Shown: positions 1 to 7,135, counted from the first letter of the stretch. The stretch is DNA of 10,982 nucleotides from CADEED01 sp035995425 (GCA_035995425.1 DASYKM010000218.1:1-10982); one strand, 5' to 3'. Notes: generated from the sequence alone by a model not told the origin. Program-made: numbers and translations.

Positions 1-128
1 ATGCGATCTCCCGCCGACAGGGCATCGCTCATGATCTCGAGGATCTGTTTGAGCGCGAGCTCCACATCCTTGGCGGGCAGGTGTTTCTGTTTCGCCGTGA
101 TGATCTCGATGAGCTCGGACTTCGTCAT
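1..128 (-). CDS. ihfB: Integration host factor subunit beta, N-terminal 42 codons (cut by window edge)
   Basis: This is the start of the beta subunit of IHF, the heterodimeric DNA-bending protein of the bacterial nucleoid that acts in replication, recombination and promoter architecture. The translated start MTKSELIEIITAKQ, followed by HLPAKDVELALKQIL and ending SAGDR, closely matches the first helices of IhfB (E. coli begins MTKSELIERLA). The DNA-contacting beta arms lie beyond the window. The ATG at 128 is supported by an AGGA Shine-Dalgarno at 138-141, nine bases upstream. It lies 16 bases after the rpsA stop, the usual rpsA-ihfB arrangement, so cotranscription with rpsA is likely. It was read directly from the minus strand, because the fragment is too short and open-ended for a simple ORF call. 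IhfB is favoured over IhfA or HU because of the sequence start and the rpsA neighbour. Confidence 0.93.
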   Translation of the reverse strand, partial: MTKSELIEIITAKQKHLPAKDVELALKQILEIMSDALSAGDR

Positions 129-144
129 GGGCCGTTATCCTATT

Positions 145-1818
145 TTATCGATCGCCGCCAATTTGTTCTTTCAACAGATCGCCGAGGCTGGTGCCCGAAG
201 ACGGCTGGTCCGAACGGTAGTTCGACACGGCCTCGTTCTCCTCGTGAATTTCCTTGGCCTTGATGGACAGGGCGATCGTACGCGTCTTGCGGTCGACGCC
301 GGTGAACCGGGCTTCGATTTCCTGGCCCACCTTGAGCACGGTGCGCGCGTCTTCGACGCGGTCGCGCGCGAGCTCGGAAGCACGCAGCTGGCCTTCGATG
401 CCGCTGCCCAGGTCGATGATCGCGCCGCGCGCGTCCACTTCCTTGACGACACCCTTGACGATGGTGCCCTTCGGATTGGTGGCGATGTACTCGCTGAACG
501 GATCCTGCGCGAGCTGCTTGATGCCGAGCGAAATGCGCTCACGCTCCGGGTCGATCGACAGCACCATGGCTTCGACCTGCTGGCCCTTCTGGTAGTTGCG
601 CACGGCTTCTTCGCCCGCCACATCCCAGGAGAGATCCGACAGATGCACGAGGCCGTCGATGTTGCCGGCGAGACCGATGAACACACCGAAGTCGGTGATG
701 GACTTGATCTGGCCCGCAACCTTGTCGCCCCGGTTGAAGTTCTCGGCGAACTCCTTCCACGGATTCTGCTTGCACTGCTTGAGGCCGAGGCTGATCCGGC
801 GACGCTCTTCGTCCACGTCGAGCACCATGACTTCGACTTCCTGGCCCGAGTGCACGACCTTGGCCGGGTTGACGTTCTTGTTGGTCCAGTCCATTTCGGA
901 AACGTGGACCAGGCCTTCGACGCCATCTTCGATCTCCACGAACGCGCCGTAGTCGGCGATGTTCGTGACCTTGCCGAATACACGCGTATTCGGAGGATAA
1001 CGGCGGGCGATGTTCTCCCACGGATCGGCGCCGAGCTGCTTCAAGCCCAGCGAAACACGTGAACGCTCGCGATCGAATTTCAGGATGCGGACGTCGATCT
1101 CGTCGCCAACCTTGACCACTTCCGACGGATGCTTGACGCGCTTCCACGCCATGTCGGTGATGTGCAGCAGGCCATCGATGCCACCGAGATCCACGAACGC
1201 GCCGTAGTCGGTGAGATTCTTGACCGTGCCCTTGAGCACGGTGCCTTCCTGCAGGTTGTCCATGAGCGCGCTGCGCTCGGCGGAGAACTCCTGTTCAACT
1301 ACTGCACGGCGAGAGACGACAACGTTGTTGCGCTTCTGATCGAGCTTGATGACCTTGAACTCGAGGGACTTGCCTTCGAGGTAGGCGGTGTCGCGGACCG
1401 GACGAACATCGACGAGCGAACCTGGCAGGAACGCGCGGACGTTGTCGATCTCGACGGTGAAACCACCCTTCACACGGCCCGTGATGGTGCCGGTGACGAT
1501 TTCGGATTTGTTGAAGCTCTCTTCGAGGCGAGTCCAGGTGCGGGCACGCTTGGCTTTTTCGCGCGAAAGGCGCGTTTCGCCGGTGCCGTCTTCCATCGCA
1601 TCGAGTGCGACTTCGACGCTGTCGCCGGCCTTGACCTCGATTTCCCCGCGCTCGTTCTTGAACTGCTCGAGGGGGATGACTGCTTCGGATTTGAGGCCCA
1701 CATTGATGATCACCATGTCATCGCCTACGTCGACGACGAGGCCAGTGAGGATCATTCCGGGGCGGATGCGCTGGTTAGCGAGGCTCTGTTCGAAGAGCTG
1801 GGCAAAACTTTCTGTCAT
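145..1818 (-). CDS. rpsA: 30S ribosomal protein S1
   Basis: S1 is the large RNA-binding ribosomal protein that docks mRNA on the 30S subunit, especially messages with weak Shine-Dalgarno sequences or structured leaders. The product has 557 residues, the same length as E. coli S1. Six S1/OB-fold repeats can be followed at about residues 21-87, 105-171, 192-260, 277-347, 364-434 and 451-520. The middle repeats carry the typical YGAFV..., G(L)VH(V/L)S and RISLGLKQ blocks. Repeats 1 and 2 are the divergent ribosome-binding type, and the tail after residue 520 is hydrophilic. The ATG at 1818 begins MTESFAQLFEQSL, as in known S1 proteins. Only a weak GGA lies upstream (AGUGGAAAUUAAAUG), as is usual for the S1 message. 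The gene ends in TAA, 16 bases before ihfB, and is preceded by cmk after a 129-base leader. Confidence 0.98.
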   Translation of the reverse strand: MTESFAQLFEQSLANQRIRPGMILTGLVVDVGDDMVIINVGLKSEAVIPLEQFKNERGEIEVKAGDSVEVALDAMEDGTGETRLSREKAKRARTWTRLEESFNKSEIVTGTITGRVKGGFTVEIDNVRAFLPGSLVDVRPVRDTAYLEGKSLEFKVIKLDQKRNNVVVSRRAVVEQEFSAERSALMDNLQEGTVLKGTVKNLTDYGAFVDLGGIDGLLHITDMAWKRVKHPSEVVKVGDEIDVRILKFDRERSRVSLGLKQLGADPWENIARRYPPNTRVFGKVTNIADYGAFVEIEDGVEGLVHVSEMDWTNKNVNPAKVVHSGQEVEVMVLDVDEERRRISLGLKQCKQNPWKEFAENFNRGDKVAGQIKSITDFGVFIGLAGNIDGLVHLSDLSWDVAGEEAVRNYQKGQQVEAMVLSIDPERERISLGIKQLAQDPFSEYIATNPKGTIVKGVVKEVDARGAIIDLGSGIEGQLRASELARDRVEDARTVLKVGQEIEARFTGVDRKTRTIALSIKAKEIHEENEAVSNYRSDQPSSGTSLGDLLKEQIGGDR

Positions 1819-1947
1819 TTAATTTCCACTTGCGCGGCCTGCTTAATCTTTTGATGCAGTTGCCGGGCTTATTGACGCTCGCGGGAAATCCGGTCCCCCC
1901 GAGGCAGCTACACACAACCCCGCGTCCGTGCGGAGCAACCAAGAATG
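1819..1947 (-). promoter_or_regulatory. rpsA leader, probably structured and autoregulatory
   Basis: This 129-base gap between the cmk stop and the rpsA ATG is the longest non-coding stretch of the window. On the minus strand it can form a 6-bp hairpin at 1918-1935 (arms CTCCGC and GCGGGG, loop ACGGAC). A second hairpin at 1878-1903 has CTCG...CGAG arms extended by three G-C pairs past a mismatch. The last bases before the ATG are A/U-rich with only a weak GGA. In E. coli, S1 represses its own translation through a folded leader with a poor Shine-Dalgarno, and this layout is compatible with that mechanism. No T-run follows either hairpin, so neither is a convincing intrinsic terminator. No strong promoter was recognised. 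The regulatory role is inferred, not seen. Confidence 0.45.
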
Positions 1948-2646
1948 CTAATCAACCTTTGGCCAGAGACCGCGTTCGCGCCCGAGCGAGAGGACCCGCT
2001 CTACGACGGCGTCGATACTCAATCCGGTGGAGTCGAGTAGCTGCGCGTCCGGCGCGGGTCTGAGCGGGGCGACCTGGCGGGTGGAATCCCGCAAATCGCG
2101 CTCCGCGATCTCCCGCGAAAGGGCGGCAAGACTAGCAGCGGAGCCCTTTTCGATCAACTGCTTATGACGTCTTTGGGCACGTTCTTCGGCGGTCGCCGTG
2201 AGGAAAACCTTCAACTGGGCCTCCGGAAAGATGACGGTGCCCATATCGCGTCCATCGGCGACCAGACCCGGGGGTTGGGCGAAGGATCTTTGCCGGTCAG
2301 TCAGGGCGGACCGGACCGCCGGCCAGGCCGCCACGCGGGAGGCGCCCGCCCCCGCCTGCTCGGTGCGGATTTTCCGGGTGACGTCCTTGCCGTCGAGCAG
2401 CACGTGCTCATCTCCGGTGGCTACGGAGCCGAACTCCACTTGCATGGAACGCGCAACCGCGACGTGTTGTTCCACGTCATCCGGGTCGAGCTCCTTGAGG
2501 ATGCCACCGAGTGCCACGAGCCGGTACAAGGCGCCGCTGTCGAGCAGTTGCCAGCCGACCTTGGAGGCAACGATGCGGCTGATCGTGCCCTTACCGGAAC
2601 TCGACGGACCGTCGATGGTGACAATGGGAACTGAAGCTGCGCTCAT
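1948..2646 (-). CDS. cmk: Cytidylate kinase
   Basis: Cmk phosphorylates CMP and dCMP with ATP, recycling cytidine nucleotides in the cytosol. The 232-residue product has the P-loop GPSSSGKG at 13-20 in the context VPIVTIDGPSSSGKG, the family motif DGRDMGTVIFP at 131-141, and the C-terminal DSTRQVAPLRPAPDA block at 187-201. Length is typical of bacterial Cmk. The ATG at 2646 places the P-loop at the usual distance from the N-terminus; upstream in-frame sequence overlaps hisC and is rich in Arg and Gly, so it is rejected. The gene begins 14 bases after the hisC stop, and the short linker (TAGCCTCTCCCCGA) contains no Shine-Dalgarno. Translation is therefore probably coupled to hisC. The cmk-rpsA-ihfB order is the standard gammaproteobacterial one. 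Confidence 0.97.
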   Translation of the reverse strand: MSAASVPIVTIDGPSSSGKGTISRIVASKVGWQLLDSGALYRLVALGGILKELDPDDVEQHVAVARSMQVEFGSVATGDEHVLLDGKDVTRKIRTEQAGAGASRVAAWPAVRSALTDRQRSFAQPPGLVADGRDMGTVIFPEAQLKVFLTATAEERAQRRHKQLIEKGSAASLAALSREIAERDLRDSTRQVAPLRPAPDAQLLDSTGLSIDAVVERVLSLGRERGLWPKVD

Positions 2647-2660
2647 TCGGGGAGAGGCTA

Positions 2661-3779
2661 TCAAGCTTCCCAGGACTTGAGGAAACGATCGTTCTGCTCG
2701 CGCGTCCCGAGCGTCACCCGCAGATGTTCGGGTAACCCATAGTTGCCGACCGGACGCACGATGACACCGTGTCGCAGGAGTGATTCGAATTTTTCCCTGG
2801 CATTGGCGCCCACGTGCACCAGCAGGAAATTGCCGGCCGACGGCAACACGCGCGTGCCGGCTTTCTCGAGCTGTGCGGCGACGCGGGCGCGCTCGCTGAC
2901 CGCCACCTTGACCGCCGCCGCGACGTGCGCCGGATCGTCCAGAGCCGCGCACGCGCCGGCGAGCCCGACCACCGACACATTGAATGCCTGGCGCACGCGG
3001 TTGAGCATGCCCGCCACCGATGGATGACTCACGGCGTATCCGACGCGCACGCCGGCAAGGCCATACGCCTTGGAGAAGGTGCGCAGCACGACGAGATTCG
3101 GAAACTCATCGAGCCACGCAACGCCATCCTGCAGGCCGAGGTCCGCGGTGTATTCGAAGTACGCTTCATCGAGCGCCACCAATACGTGCGCCGGCATCGC
3201 CGCGATGAATGCCTTGAGCGCGGGCGCAGGCACCCAGGTGCCGGTGGGATTGTTAGGGTTGGCGATGAACACGATGCGGGTGCGCGGCGTGACGGCGCGC
3301 GACATCGCCGCCAGGTCGTGCCCGAGCGGCATCGTGGAATCAGCCGGATTCGCCGGCGTGACGACACCCGTGGCGCCGGTGGCCTGGATGGCGATGGGAT
3401 ACACCGCGAACGCGTACTGCGAGTAGATGGCTTCGAGGCCGGGCTGCAGAAAGGCTTCCGCAAGCAGGACGAGCAGATCGTTGGAGCCGTTGCCGAGCGT
3501 GATCCGCGCGATATCGACGCCGAGCTTCGCCGCCAGCCTGGTCTTGAGGGCGTGGCCGCTGCCATCGGGATACAGCCAGCTCTCGGTGAGCGCGCGCTGC
3601 ATGGCGGCGAGCGCGAGCGGACTCGCGCCCGCCGGATTCTCGTTCGACGCCAGCTTGATGATGTCCTCGAGCCCGAGCTCGCGCTGCAACTCCTCGATGG
3701 GCTTGCCGGGAACGTACGGCGACAGCGAGCGGACGCTGTCGACGGCCAGCTGGCCGGGGTCCGTGAGTGAGGGAGACAT
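2661..3779 (-). CDS. hisC: Histidinol-phosphate/aromatic aminotransferase (HisC family)
   Basis: This is a PLP-dependent class I/II aminotransferase of the HisC family, acting on histidinol-phosphate or on aromatic 2-oxo acids. The 372-residue product shows KLASNENP near 42-49, the NPNNPTG substrate/cofactor motif at 174-180, DEAYFEY at 204-210, the Schiff-base lysine K237 in TFSKAYGLAG, and the carboxylate-binding arginine R354 in HLRVTLGT. The ATG at 3779 has an AGGA at 3788-3791, eight bases upstream. A longer in-frame extension to 4025 runs antisense to the neighbouring plus-strand gene and is rejected. The position between pheA and cmk, away from other his genes, resembles the second hisC copy of pseudomonads. 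A role in transaminating phenylpyruvate or imidazole-acetol phosphate is therefore plausible. Substrate preference cannot be read from the sequence. Confidence 0.93.
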   Translation of the reverse strand: MSPSLTDPGQLAVDSVRSLSPYVPGKPIEELQRELGLEDIIKLASNENPAGASPLALAAMQRALTESWLYPDGSGHALKTRLAAKLGVDIARITLGNGSNDLLVLLAEAFLQPGLEAIYSQYAFAVYPIAIQATGATGVVTPANPADSTMPLGHDLAAMSRAVTPRTRIVFIANPNNPTGTWVPAPALKAFIAAMPAHVLVALDEAYFEYTADLGLQDGVAWLDEFPNLVVLRTFSKAYGLAGVRVGYAVSHPSVAGMLNRVRQAFNVSVVGLAGACAALDDPAHVAAAVKVAVSERARVAAQLEKAGTRVLPSAGNFLLVHVGANAREKFESLLRHGVIVRPVGNYGLPEHLRVTLGTREQNDRFLKSWEA

Positions 3780-3839
3780 GCGTCGAATCCTAGCAGGCCG
3801 GAGATTGACACCGCGGCCCTGTTGCCGAAACCATCCGGC
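3780..3839. promoter_or_regulatory. Divergent intergenic region between hisC and the TraB-family gene
   Basis: These 60 bases separate two divergently read genes. A promoter for hisC-cmk-rpsA must lie here or inside the plus-strand gene, since pheA cannot be cotranscribed with hisC across an opposing gene without reading antisense. On the plus strand a perfect -35 hexamer TTGACA lies at 3805-3810. The hexamer at the expected -10 distance (AAACCA, 3828-3833) is poor and would give an almost leaderless message. On the minus strand the AGGA at 3788-3791 serves hisC. No convincing minus-strand promoter hexamers were found. Confidence 0.3.
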
Positions 3840-4712
3840 ATGAATGCACGATCTCGCCCGCTGCTGGCTATCCTCGTTGTGCTTGGGTTTCAGGTCGTTC
3901 ACGCCGGCGAACTGCCGGACTACATCCGCTTTGCGGAGGACGCGAAAAGCGCCCGGCTGGAGATCGCGATCAAGACATTCACGATGCCGTCCGGCAAGAA
4001 AATCGACCTCATCGGCGTGGTGCATATCGCCGACGACGCTTACTACCAGGAGCTGAACCGGCGCTTCGATGCGTATGACACCGTGCTCTTCGAACTGGTC
4101 GGGGACCCGAAGAGACTGACAGAAAGCGCACCTCTCACGGATGAGCAGAGGGAACTTCAGCCGCGCGGAGGAGCGGTCAGCTCAATCCAGCAGGCGGCGG
4201 GGCAGTACCTCAATCTCACCTTCCAGCTCGGCGCCATCGATTACACCAGGAAGAACATGGTTCACGCCGACGCCACGGCGGAGGAGTTCGAAACGATGCA
4301 GAAGGAACGCGGGGAAACGACGATAACCCTGTTCGCGCGTGCGATGCAGGCGCAGTTGAACGGCCAGATGAACTCGGCGGCGATGAGTGAGCTCGACACG
4401 TTCGGCCTGATTCGCATTTTGATGAGCCGGGATTCAGCGGCCGAGTTCAAGAAGGTGCTGGCGAAGTCGCTCGACCAGATGGAGTCGCTGACGGCGGCAA
4501 TCGAGGGGAAAGACGGAACGGTGATTGTCAGCGGACGCAACAACGTGGTCGTGAACAAGATCAAGGAAGTGCTGGCCTTCAAGAAGCAGCGCCGCATCGC
4601 GGTGTTCTACGGCGCCGCACACATGCCCGGCATAGAGTCGGCGCTGATCAAGGACATGAAGGCGAAGGCTTCGGGCGAGGAATGGCTGGCGGCATGGACG
4701 ATGCCGAAGTGA
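3840..4712 (+). CDS. Secreted TraB/GumN (PrgY/Tiki-like) family protein
   Basis: This 290-residue protein belongs to the TraB/GumN family, whose animal relative Tiki is a metalloprotease; bacterial members are mostly uncharacterised. The N-terminus is a clear signal peptide: basic MNARSR, hydrophobic core at about 7-20, and a likely cleavage after VHA (22|23), suggesting export to the periplasm. The two hallmark GxxH motifs are present: GVVH at 59-62, followed by the conserved acidic site FELV (E85), and GAAH at 258-261 in AVFYGAAHMPG. The middle is helical, with many Met, Gln and Glu residues. The ATG at 3840 is chosen over the TTG at 3822 because it directly precedes the signal peptide; neither has a visible Shine-Dalgarno. 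It is the only plus-strand gene here. It diverges from hisC and ends nine bases from the convergent pheA stop. Family assignment is firm; substrate and activity are unknown. Confidence 0.85.
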   Translation: MNARSRPLLAILVVLGFQVVHAGELPDYIRFAEDAKSARLEIAIKTFTMPSGKKIDLIGVVHIADDAYYQELNRRFDAYDTVLFELVGDPKRLTESAPLTDEQRELQPRGGAVSSIQQAAGQYLNLTFQLGAIDYTRKNMVHADATAEEFETMQKERGETTITLFARAMQAQLNGQMNSAAMSELDTFGLIRILMSRDSAAEFKKVLAKSLDQMESLTAAIEGKDGTVIVSGRNNVVVNKIKEVLAFKKQRRIAVFYGAAHMPGIESALIKDMKAKASGEEWLAAWTMPK

Positions 4713-4721
4713 AGAATGAGC

Positions 4722-5864
4722 TCACGCCACGGCGCGTGGATAGGATCCGAGCACGCGGAACAGCGAGGCACGCTTCTTGAGCGCCTTGAGCGCCCGCGCG
4801 ACGTGTGCGTCGTCGGCGTGCCCTTCGATGTCGAAGAAGAAAACGTAGTCCCACTTCTTGCGGCGGGAAGGGCGCGACTCGATGCGCGTCATGCTGATCT
4901 TGTTTTTCGCCAGCGGCTCGAGCAGGCGGAACAGCGCGCCGGGCGAATCGGTGTGCAGCGCCGAACAGAGAATGGTGGTGCGATCCTCGCCGCTCGGCTT
5001 GAACACCTTGCGTCCCACTACAAAAAACCGCGTGGTGTTGTCGTCGCTGTCTTCGATTTCCGTGGCCAGCAGTTTCAGGCCATAAACGTCCGCCGCGGTT
5101 TCCCCGGCGATCGCCGCGGTGCCGGTTTCATCGCGGGCGCGACGCGCCGCTTCGGCGTTGCTGCTCATGGGAATGCGCGGCACGTCGGGCAGGTGTTCGT
5201 CGAGCCAGCCGCGACACTGCGCCAGTGACTGCGGATGGCTGCAGATGCGCTGGACCTTCGCCAGCGAGTCCATGCCGCCCATGAGGAACTGGTGGATGCG
5301 CAGCTCCACTTCGCCGCAGATGCGCAGCGGCGAGCCTAACAAGGTGTCGAGCGTGTGATTGACCGCGCCCTCGGTGGAATTCTCCACGGGCACGACGCCG
5401 AAATCGGCGAGCCCGGCTTCCACCTCGTGGAATATCTCGTTCACCGAGGCAAGCGCGAGCGCGCGCACCGAATGGCCGAAGTGCTTGAGCGTGGCGGTTT
5501 GCGAGAAGGTGCCCTCGGGACCGAGATAGCCCACCTTGAGCGGCTCTTCCTGAGCCAGGCAGGCGGACATGATCTCGCGGAACAGCCGCAGGATTTCCTC
5601 GGTGCGCAGCGGGCCTTTATTGCGCGCACGAGCCATGCGCAGCACCTGCGCCTCGCGTTCCGGACGGTAGTAGTCGACCGTGTGTCCATCGGCGTGCTTG
5701 GAAATGCCGGCCTGGCGCGCGAGCCGCGCGCGGTCGTTCAGCAGATCGTGAATGCGGGCATCCACGGCGTCGATTTCCGCGCGCAGCGATGCGAGCGGCG
5801 ATTCCGCAACCGCAGGCACCGGCGCGCTCTTCGCGCCACGTTTGCTTTTCAAGGACTTCGCCAT
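4722..5864 (-). CDS. pheA: Bifunctional chorismate mutase / prephenate dehydratase (P-protein)
   Basis: PheA converts chorismate to prephenate and then to phenylpyruvate, the committed steps to phenylalanine. Numbering from the ATG at 5864 (380 residues): an AroQ chorismate mutase at about 24-106 has R28, R45, K56, R70, E71 and Q105 at the places of the E. coli active-site residues. The prephenate dehydratase domain at about 109-286 has GPEGTFS at 115-121, VPVENSTEGAV near 159, and the catalytic TTRF at 277-280. A C-terminal ACT domain carries GALF (309-312) and ESRP (329-332), the phenylalanine-binding motifs, so feedback inhibition by Phe is expected. An in-frame GTG at 5876 would add four residues; ATG is preferred because a G-rich Shine-Dalgarno-like GGTGGGG precedes it. 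The gene follows serA by 35 bases and converges on the TraB-family gene. Confidence 0.96.
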   Translation of the reverse strand: MAKSLKSKRGAKSAPVPAVAESPLASLRAEIDAVDARIHDLLNDRARLARQAGISKHADGHTVDYYRPEREAQVLRMARARNKGPLRTEEILRLFREIMSACLAQEEPLKVGYLGPEGTFSQTATLKHFGHSVRALALASVNEIFHEVEAGLADFGVVPVENSTEGAVNHTLDTLLGSPLRICGEVELRIHQFLMGGMDSLAKVQRICSHPQSLAQCRGWLDEHLPDVPRIPMSSNAEAARRARDETGTAAIAGETAADVYGLKLLATEIEDSDDNTTRFFVVGRKVFKPSGEDRTTILCSALHTDSPGALFRLLEPLAKNKISMTRIESRPSRRKKWDYVFFFDIEGHADDAHVARALKALKKRASLFRVLGSYPRAVA

Positions 5865-5887
5865 CGACCGCCCCACCCGGCCGCCAG

Positions 5888-5901
5888 AACTGCGCGCAGT
5901 T
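5888..5901. repeat. 14-bp perfect palindrome at the end of serA
   Basis: AACTGCGCGCAGTT reads the same on both strands and overlaps the first two bases of the serA TAA stop codon in the serA-pheA gap. With no loop it is a poor RNA hairpin and no T-run follows, so it is not an intrinsic terminator. A dimeric DNA-binding protein site for pheA, or chance, are both possible. Confidence 0.4.
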
Positions 5902-7069
5902 ATATCACCCGGGCAGCCAGCACGCCGCTGATCGCACGCACCTTGTCCATCACGCCGTTGTCCACCGACCCATCGGTGTCGATGAGCGTATAGGCGTATT
6001 CGCCGCGGGACTTGTTGAGCAACTCGGCGATGTTCAGCGAAGCGCCCGCGAGGACGGTCGAGATCTGGCCCACCATGTTAGGCACGTTGCTGTTGGCGAT
6101 GCAGATGCGCGCGGTCTTGGGCGCACGCGGCAGCACCACTTCCGGGAAGTTCACGCTGTTCTTGATGTTGCCGTTCTCGAGATAGTCCTTGACCGTGTCG
6201 GCCACCATGACGGCGCAGTTGTCCTCGGCTTCGTTGGTCGAAGCGCCGAGATGCGGCAGCGTGACCACCTTGGGGTGATCCTTGAGCGCATTGCTCGGGA
6301 AATCGCAGACGTAGCCTTGCAGCCGGGCATCGTCGAGCGCGGCAACAATAGCCTTTTCGTCGACGATCGGCGCGCGCGCGAAATTCAGGATCACGCCGTC
6401 CTTGCGCATGAGCTTGAGGCGCGCCTCGTTCACGAGACCACGGGTCTCGGGCGTGAGCGGCACGTGCACGGAGATGACGTCGGAGCGCACGAACAGGTCG
6501 TCGAGCGACAACGCCTGCTCGACGCTGGACGACAGCTGCCAGGCACGTTGCACGGTGATCTGGGGATCGTAGCCGAGCACTTTCATGCCGAGGCTGAGCG
6601 CGGAGTTCGCGACTTCGACACCGATGGCGCCGAGGCCGATGACCCCGAGCGTGCGGCCGGGTAGTTCGAAGCCGACGAAATTCTTCTTGCCCTTTTCGAC
6701 CGCGAGATCGATGGCGTGATCGTCACCCTGCTGCGACTTGGCGAACGCCCAGGCCTGGCAGATGTTGCGCGCGGCCAGGAACATGCCGGCGAGGACCAGC
6801 TCTTTCACGGCGTTCGCATTGGCGCCGGGTGCGTTGAACACCGGAATACCCTTCTTCGACAGCGCTTCGACCGGAATGTTGTTGGTGCCGGCACCGGCGC
6901 GGCCCACGGCGCGCAGTGAATCGGGGATCGGCAGTTTGTGCATGTCGGCGGAGCGAACCAGGACGGCGTCGGGATTGACGATCTCCGAGGCCACCTCGAA
7001 ACGTTCGCGCGGCAGCCGCTCGAGTCCCTTGATGCTGATGTTGTTCAGGGTCTGGATCTTGAATCGCAT
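5900..7069 (-). CDS. serA: D-3-phosphoglycerate dehydrogenase (short ACT-domain form)
   Basis: This enzyme oxidises 3-phosphoglycerate to 3-phosphohydroxypyruvate with NAD, the first step of serine synthesis; its neighbour SerC does the second. The 389-residue product is a D-2-hydroxyacid dehydrogenase with VGRAGAGTNNIP (55-66), the Rossmann motif GLGAIG (145-150), catalytic R232 in NFARAPIVDE, and catalytic H273 in LPHLGAST. The usual DVFxxEP block is replaced by YVCDFPSN (253-260), so the canonical Glu is not at its aligned place. A C-terminal ACT domain (about 320-389) keeps N328 and N346, matching E. coli serine-site N346 and N364, but has Asn326 in place of His344. The ATG at 7069 has a GGAG at 7077-7080, seven bases upstream. 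Other hydroxyacid dehydrogenase substrates are possible, but the serC neighbour favours PGDH. Confidence 0.9.
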   Translation of the reverse strand: MRFKIQTLNNISIKGLERLPRERFEVASEIVNPDAVLVRSADMHKLPIPDSLRAVGRAGAGTNNIPVEALSKKGIPVFNAPGANANAVKELVLAGMFLAARNICQAWAFAKSQQGDDHAIDLAVEKGKKNFVGFELPGRTLGVIGLGAIGVEVANSALSLGMKVLGYDPQITVQRAWQLSSSVEQALSLDDLFVRSDVISVHVPLTPETRGLVNEARLKLMRKDGVILNFARAPIVDEKAIVAALDDARLQGYVCDFPSNALKDHPKVVTLPHLGASTNEAEDNCAVMVADTVKDYLENGNIKNSVNFPEVVLPRAPKTARICIANSNVPNMVGQISTVLAGASLNIAELLNKSRGEYAYTLIDTDGSVDNGVMDKVRAISGVLAARVI

Positions 7070-7076
7070 TGTCTAA

Positions 7077-7135
7077 CTCCTGGCGCGGACCTTCTTGCCC
7101 GCCGCGTTGATGCCACTGACCTTATTGCCAGTGAC
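7077..7135 (-). promoter_or_regulatory. serA leader with tandem A-rich hexaloop hairpins
   Basis: The 98-base serC-serA gap contains two hairpins on the coding (minus) strand. The upstream one at 7112-7135 has a 9-bp stem (GTCACTGGC with GTCAGTGGC, two G·U pairs) and the loop AAUAAG. The second, at 7085-7102, has a 6-bp stem (GCGGGC with GTCCGC, one G·U) and the loop AAGAAG. A 9-base spacer separates them, and four bases after the second hairpin (counting down from 7084) comes the serA Shine-Dalgarno GGAG (7077-7080). The same layout occurs upstream of serC. The 17-base minus-strand block at 7085-7101 is identical to that at 8273-8289 except for one loop base. The rest of the gap, next to the serC stop, shows nothing distinctive. 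A cis-regulatory role is inferred from position and repetition. Confidence 0.6.

Noticed and set aside
1..1062. Long plus-strand open frame of 353 codons opposite rpsA and ihfB
   Set aside because: It is antisense to well-identified genes, open at the window edge, and its protein is rich in Asp, His and Arg with no recognisable domain, as expected from the reverse of a high-GC gene.
1129..1854. Plus-strand open frame of 241 codons opposite rpsA
   Set aside because: Shadow of rpsA on the other strand; no homology signal or ribosome-binding site.
1862..1880. AATAAG in the rpsA leader as another copy of the serC/serA hairpin
   Set aside because: The flanks read GTC before and CCC after, in the wrong order; no stem closes around the loop.
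3804..3818. GGC-N6-GTC upstream of hisC as a further copy of the element
   Set aside because: The loop would be CGCGGU, not A-rich, and the stem stops at three pairs; likely chance.
3822..3839. TTG start for the TraB-family protein
   Set aside because: It adds six residues before the basic start of the signal peptide and has no better ribosome-binding site than the ATG at 3840.
3780..4025. N-terminal extension of hisC to an upstream ATG
   Set aside because: The extension is antisense to the signal peptide region of the TraB-family gene. The family start and a good Shine-Dalgarno fit the ATG at 3779.
6683..6692. GGGCAAGAAG inside serA resembling the leader hairpin
   Set aside because: It is not followed by GTCC, so no stem forms; it encodes part of the protein (Lys-Gly-Lys-Lys).
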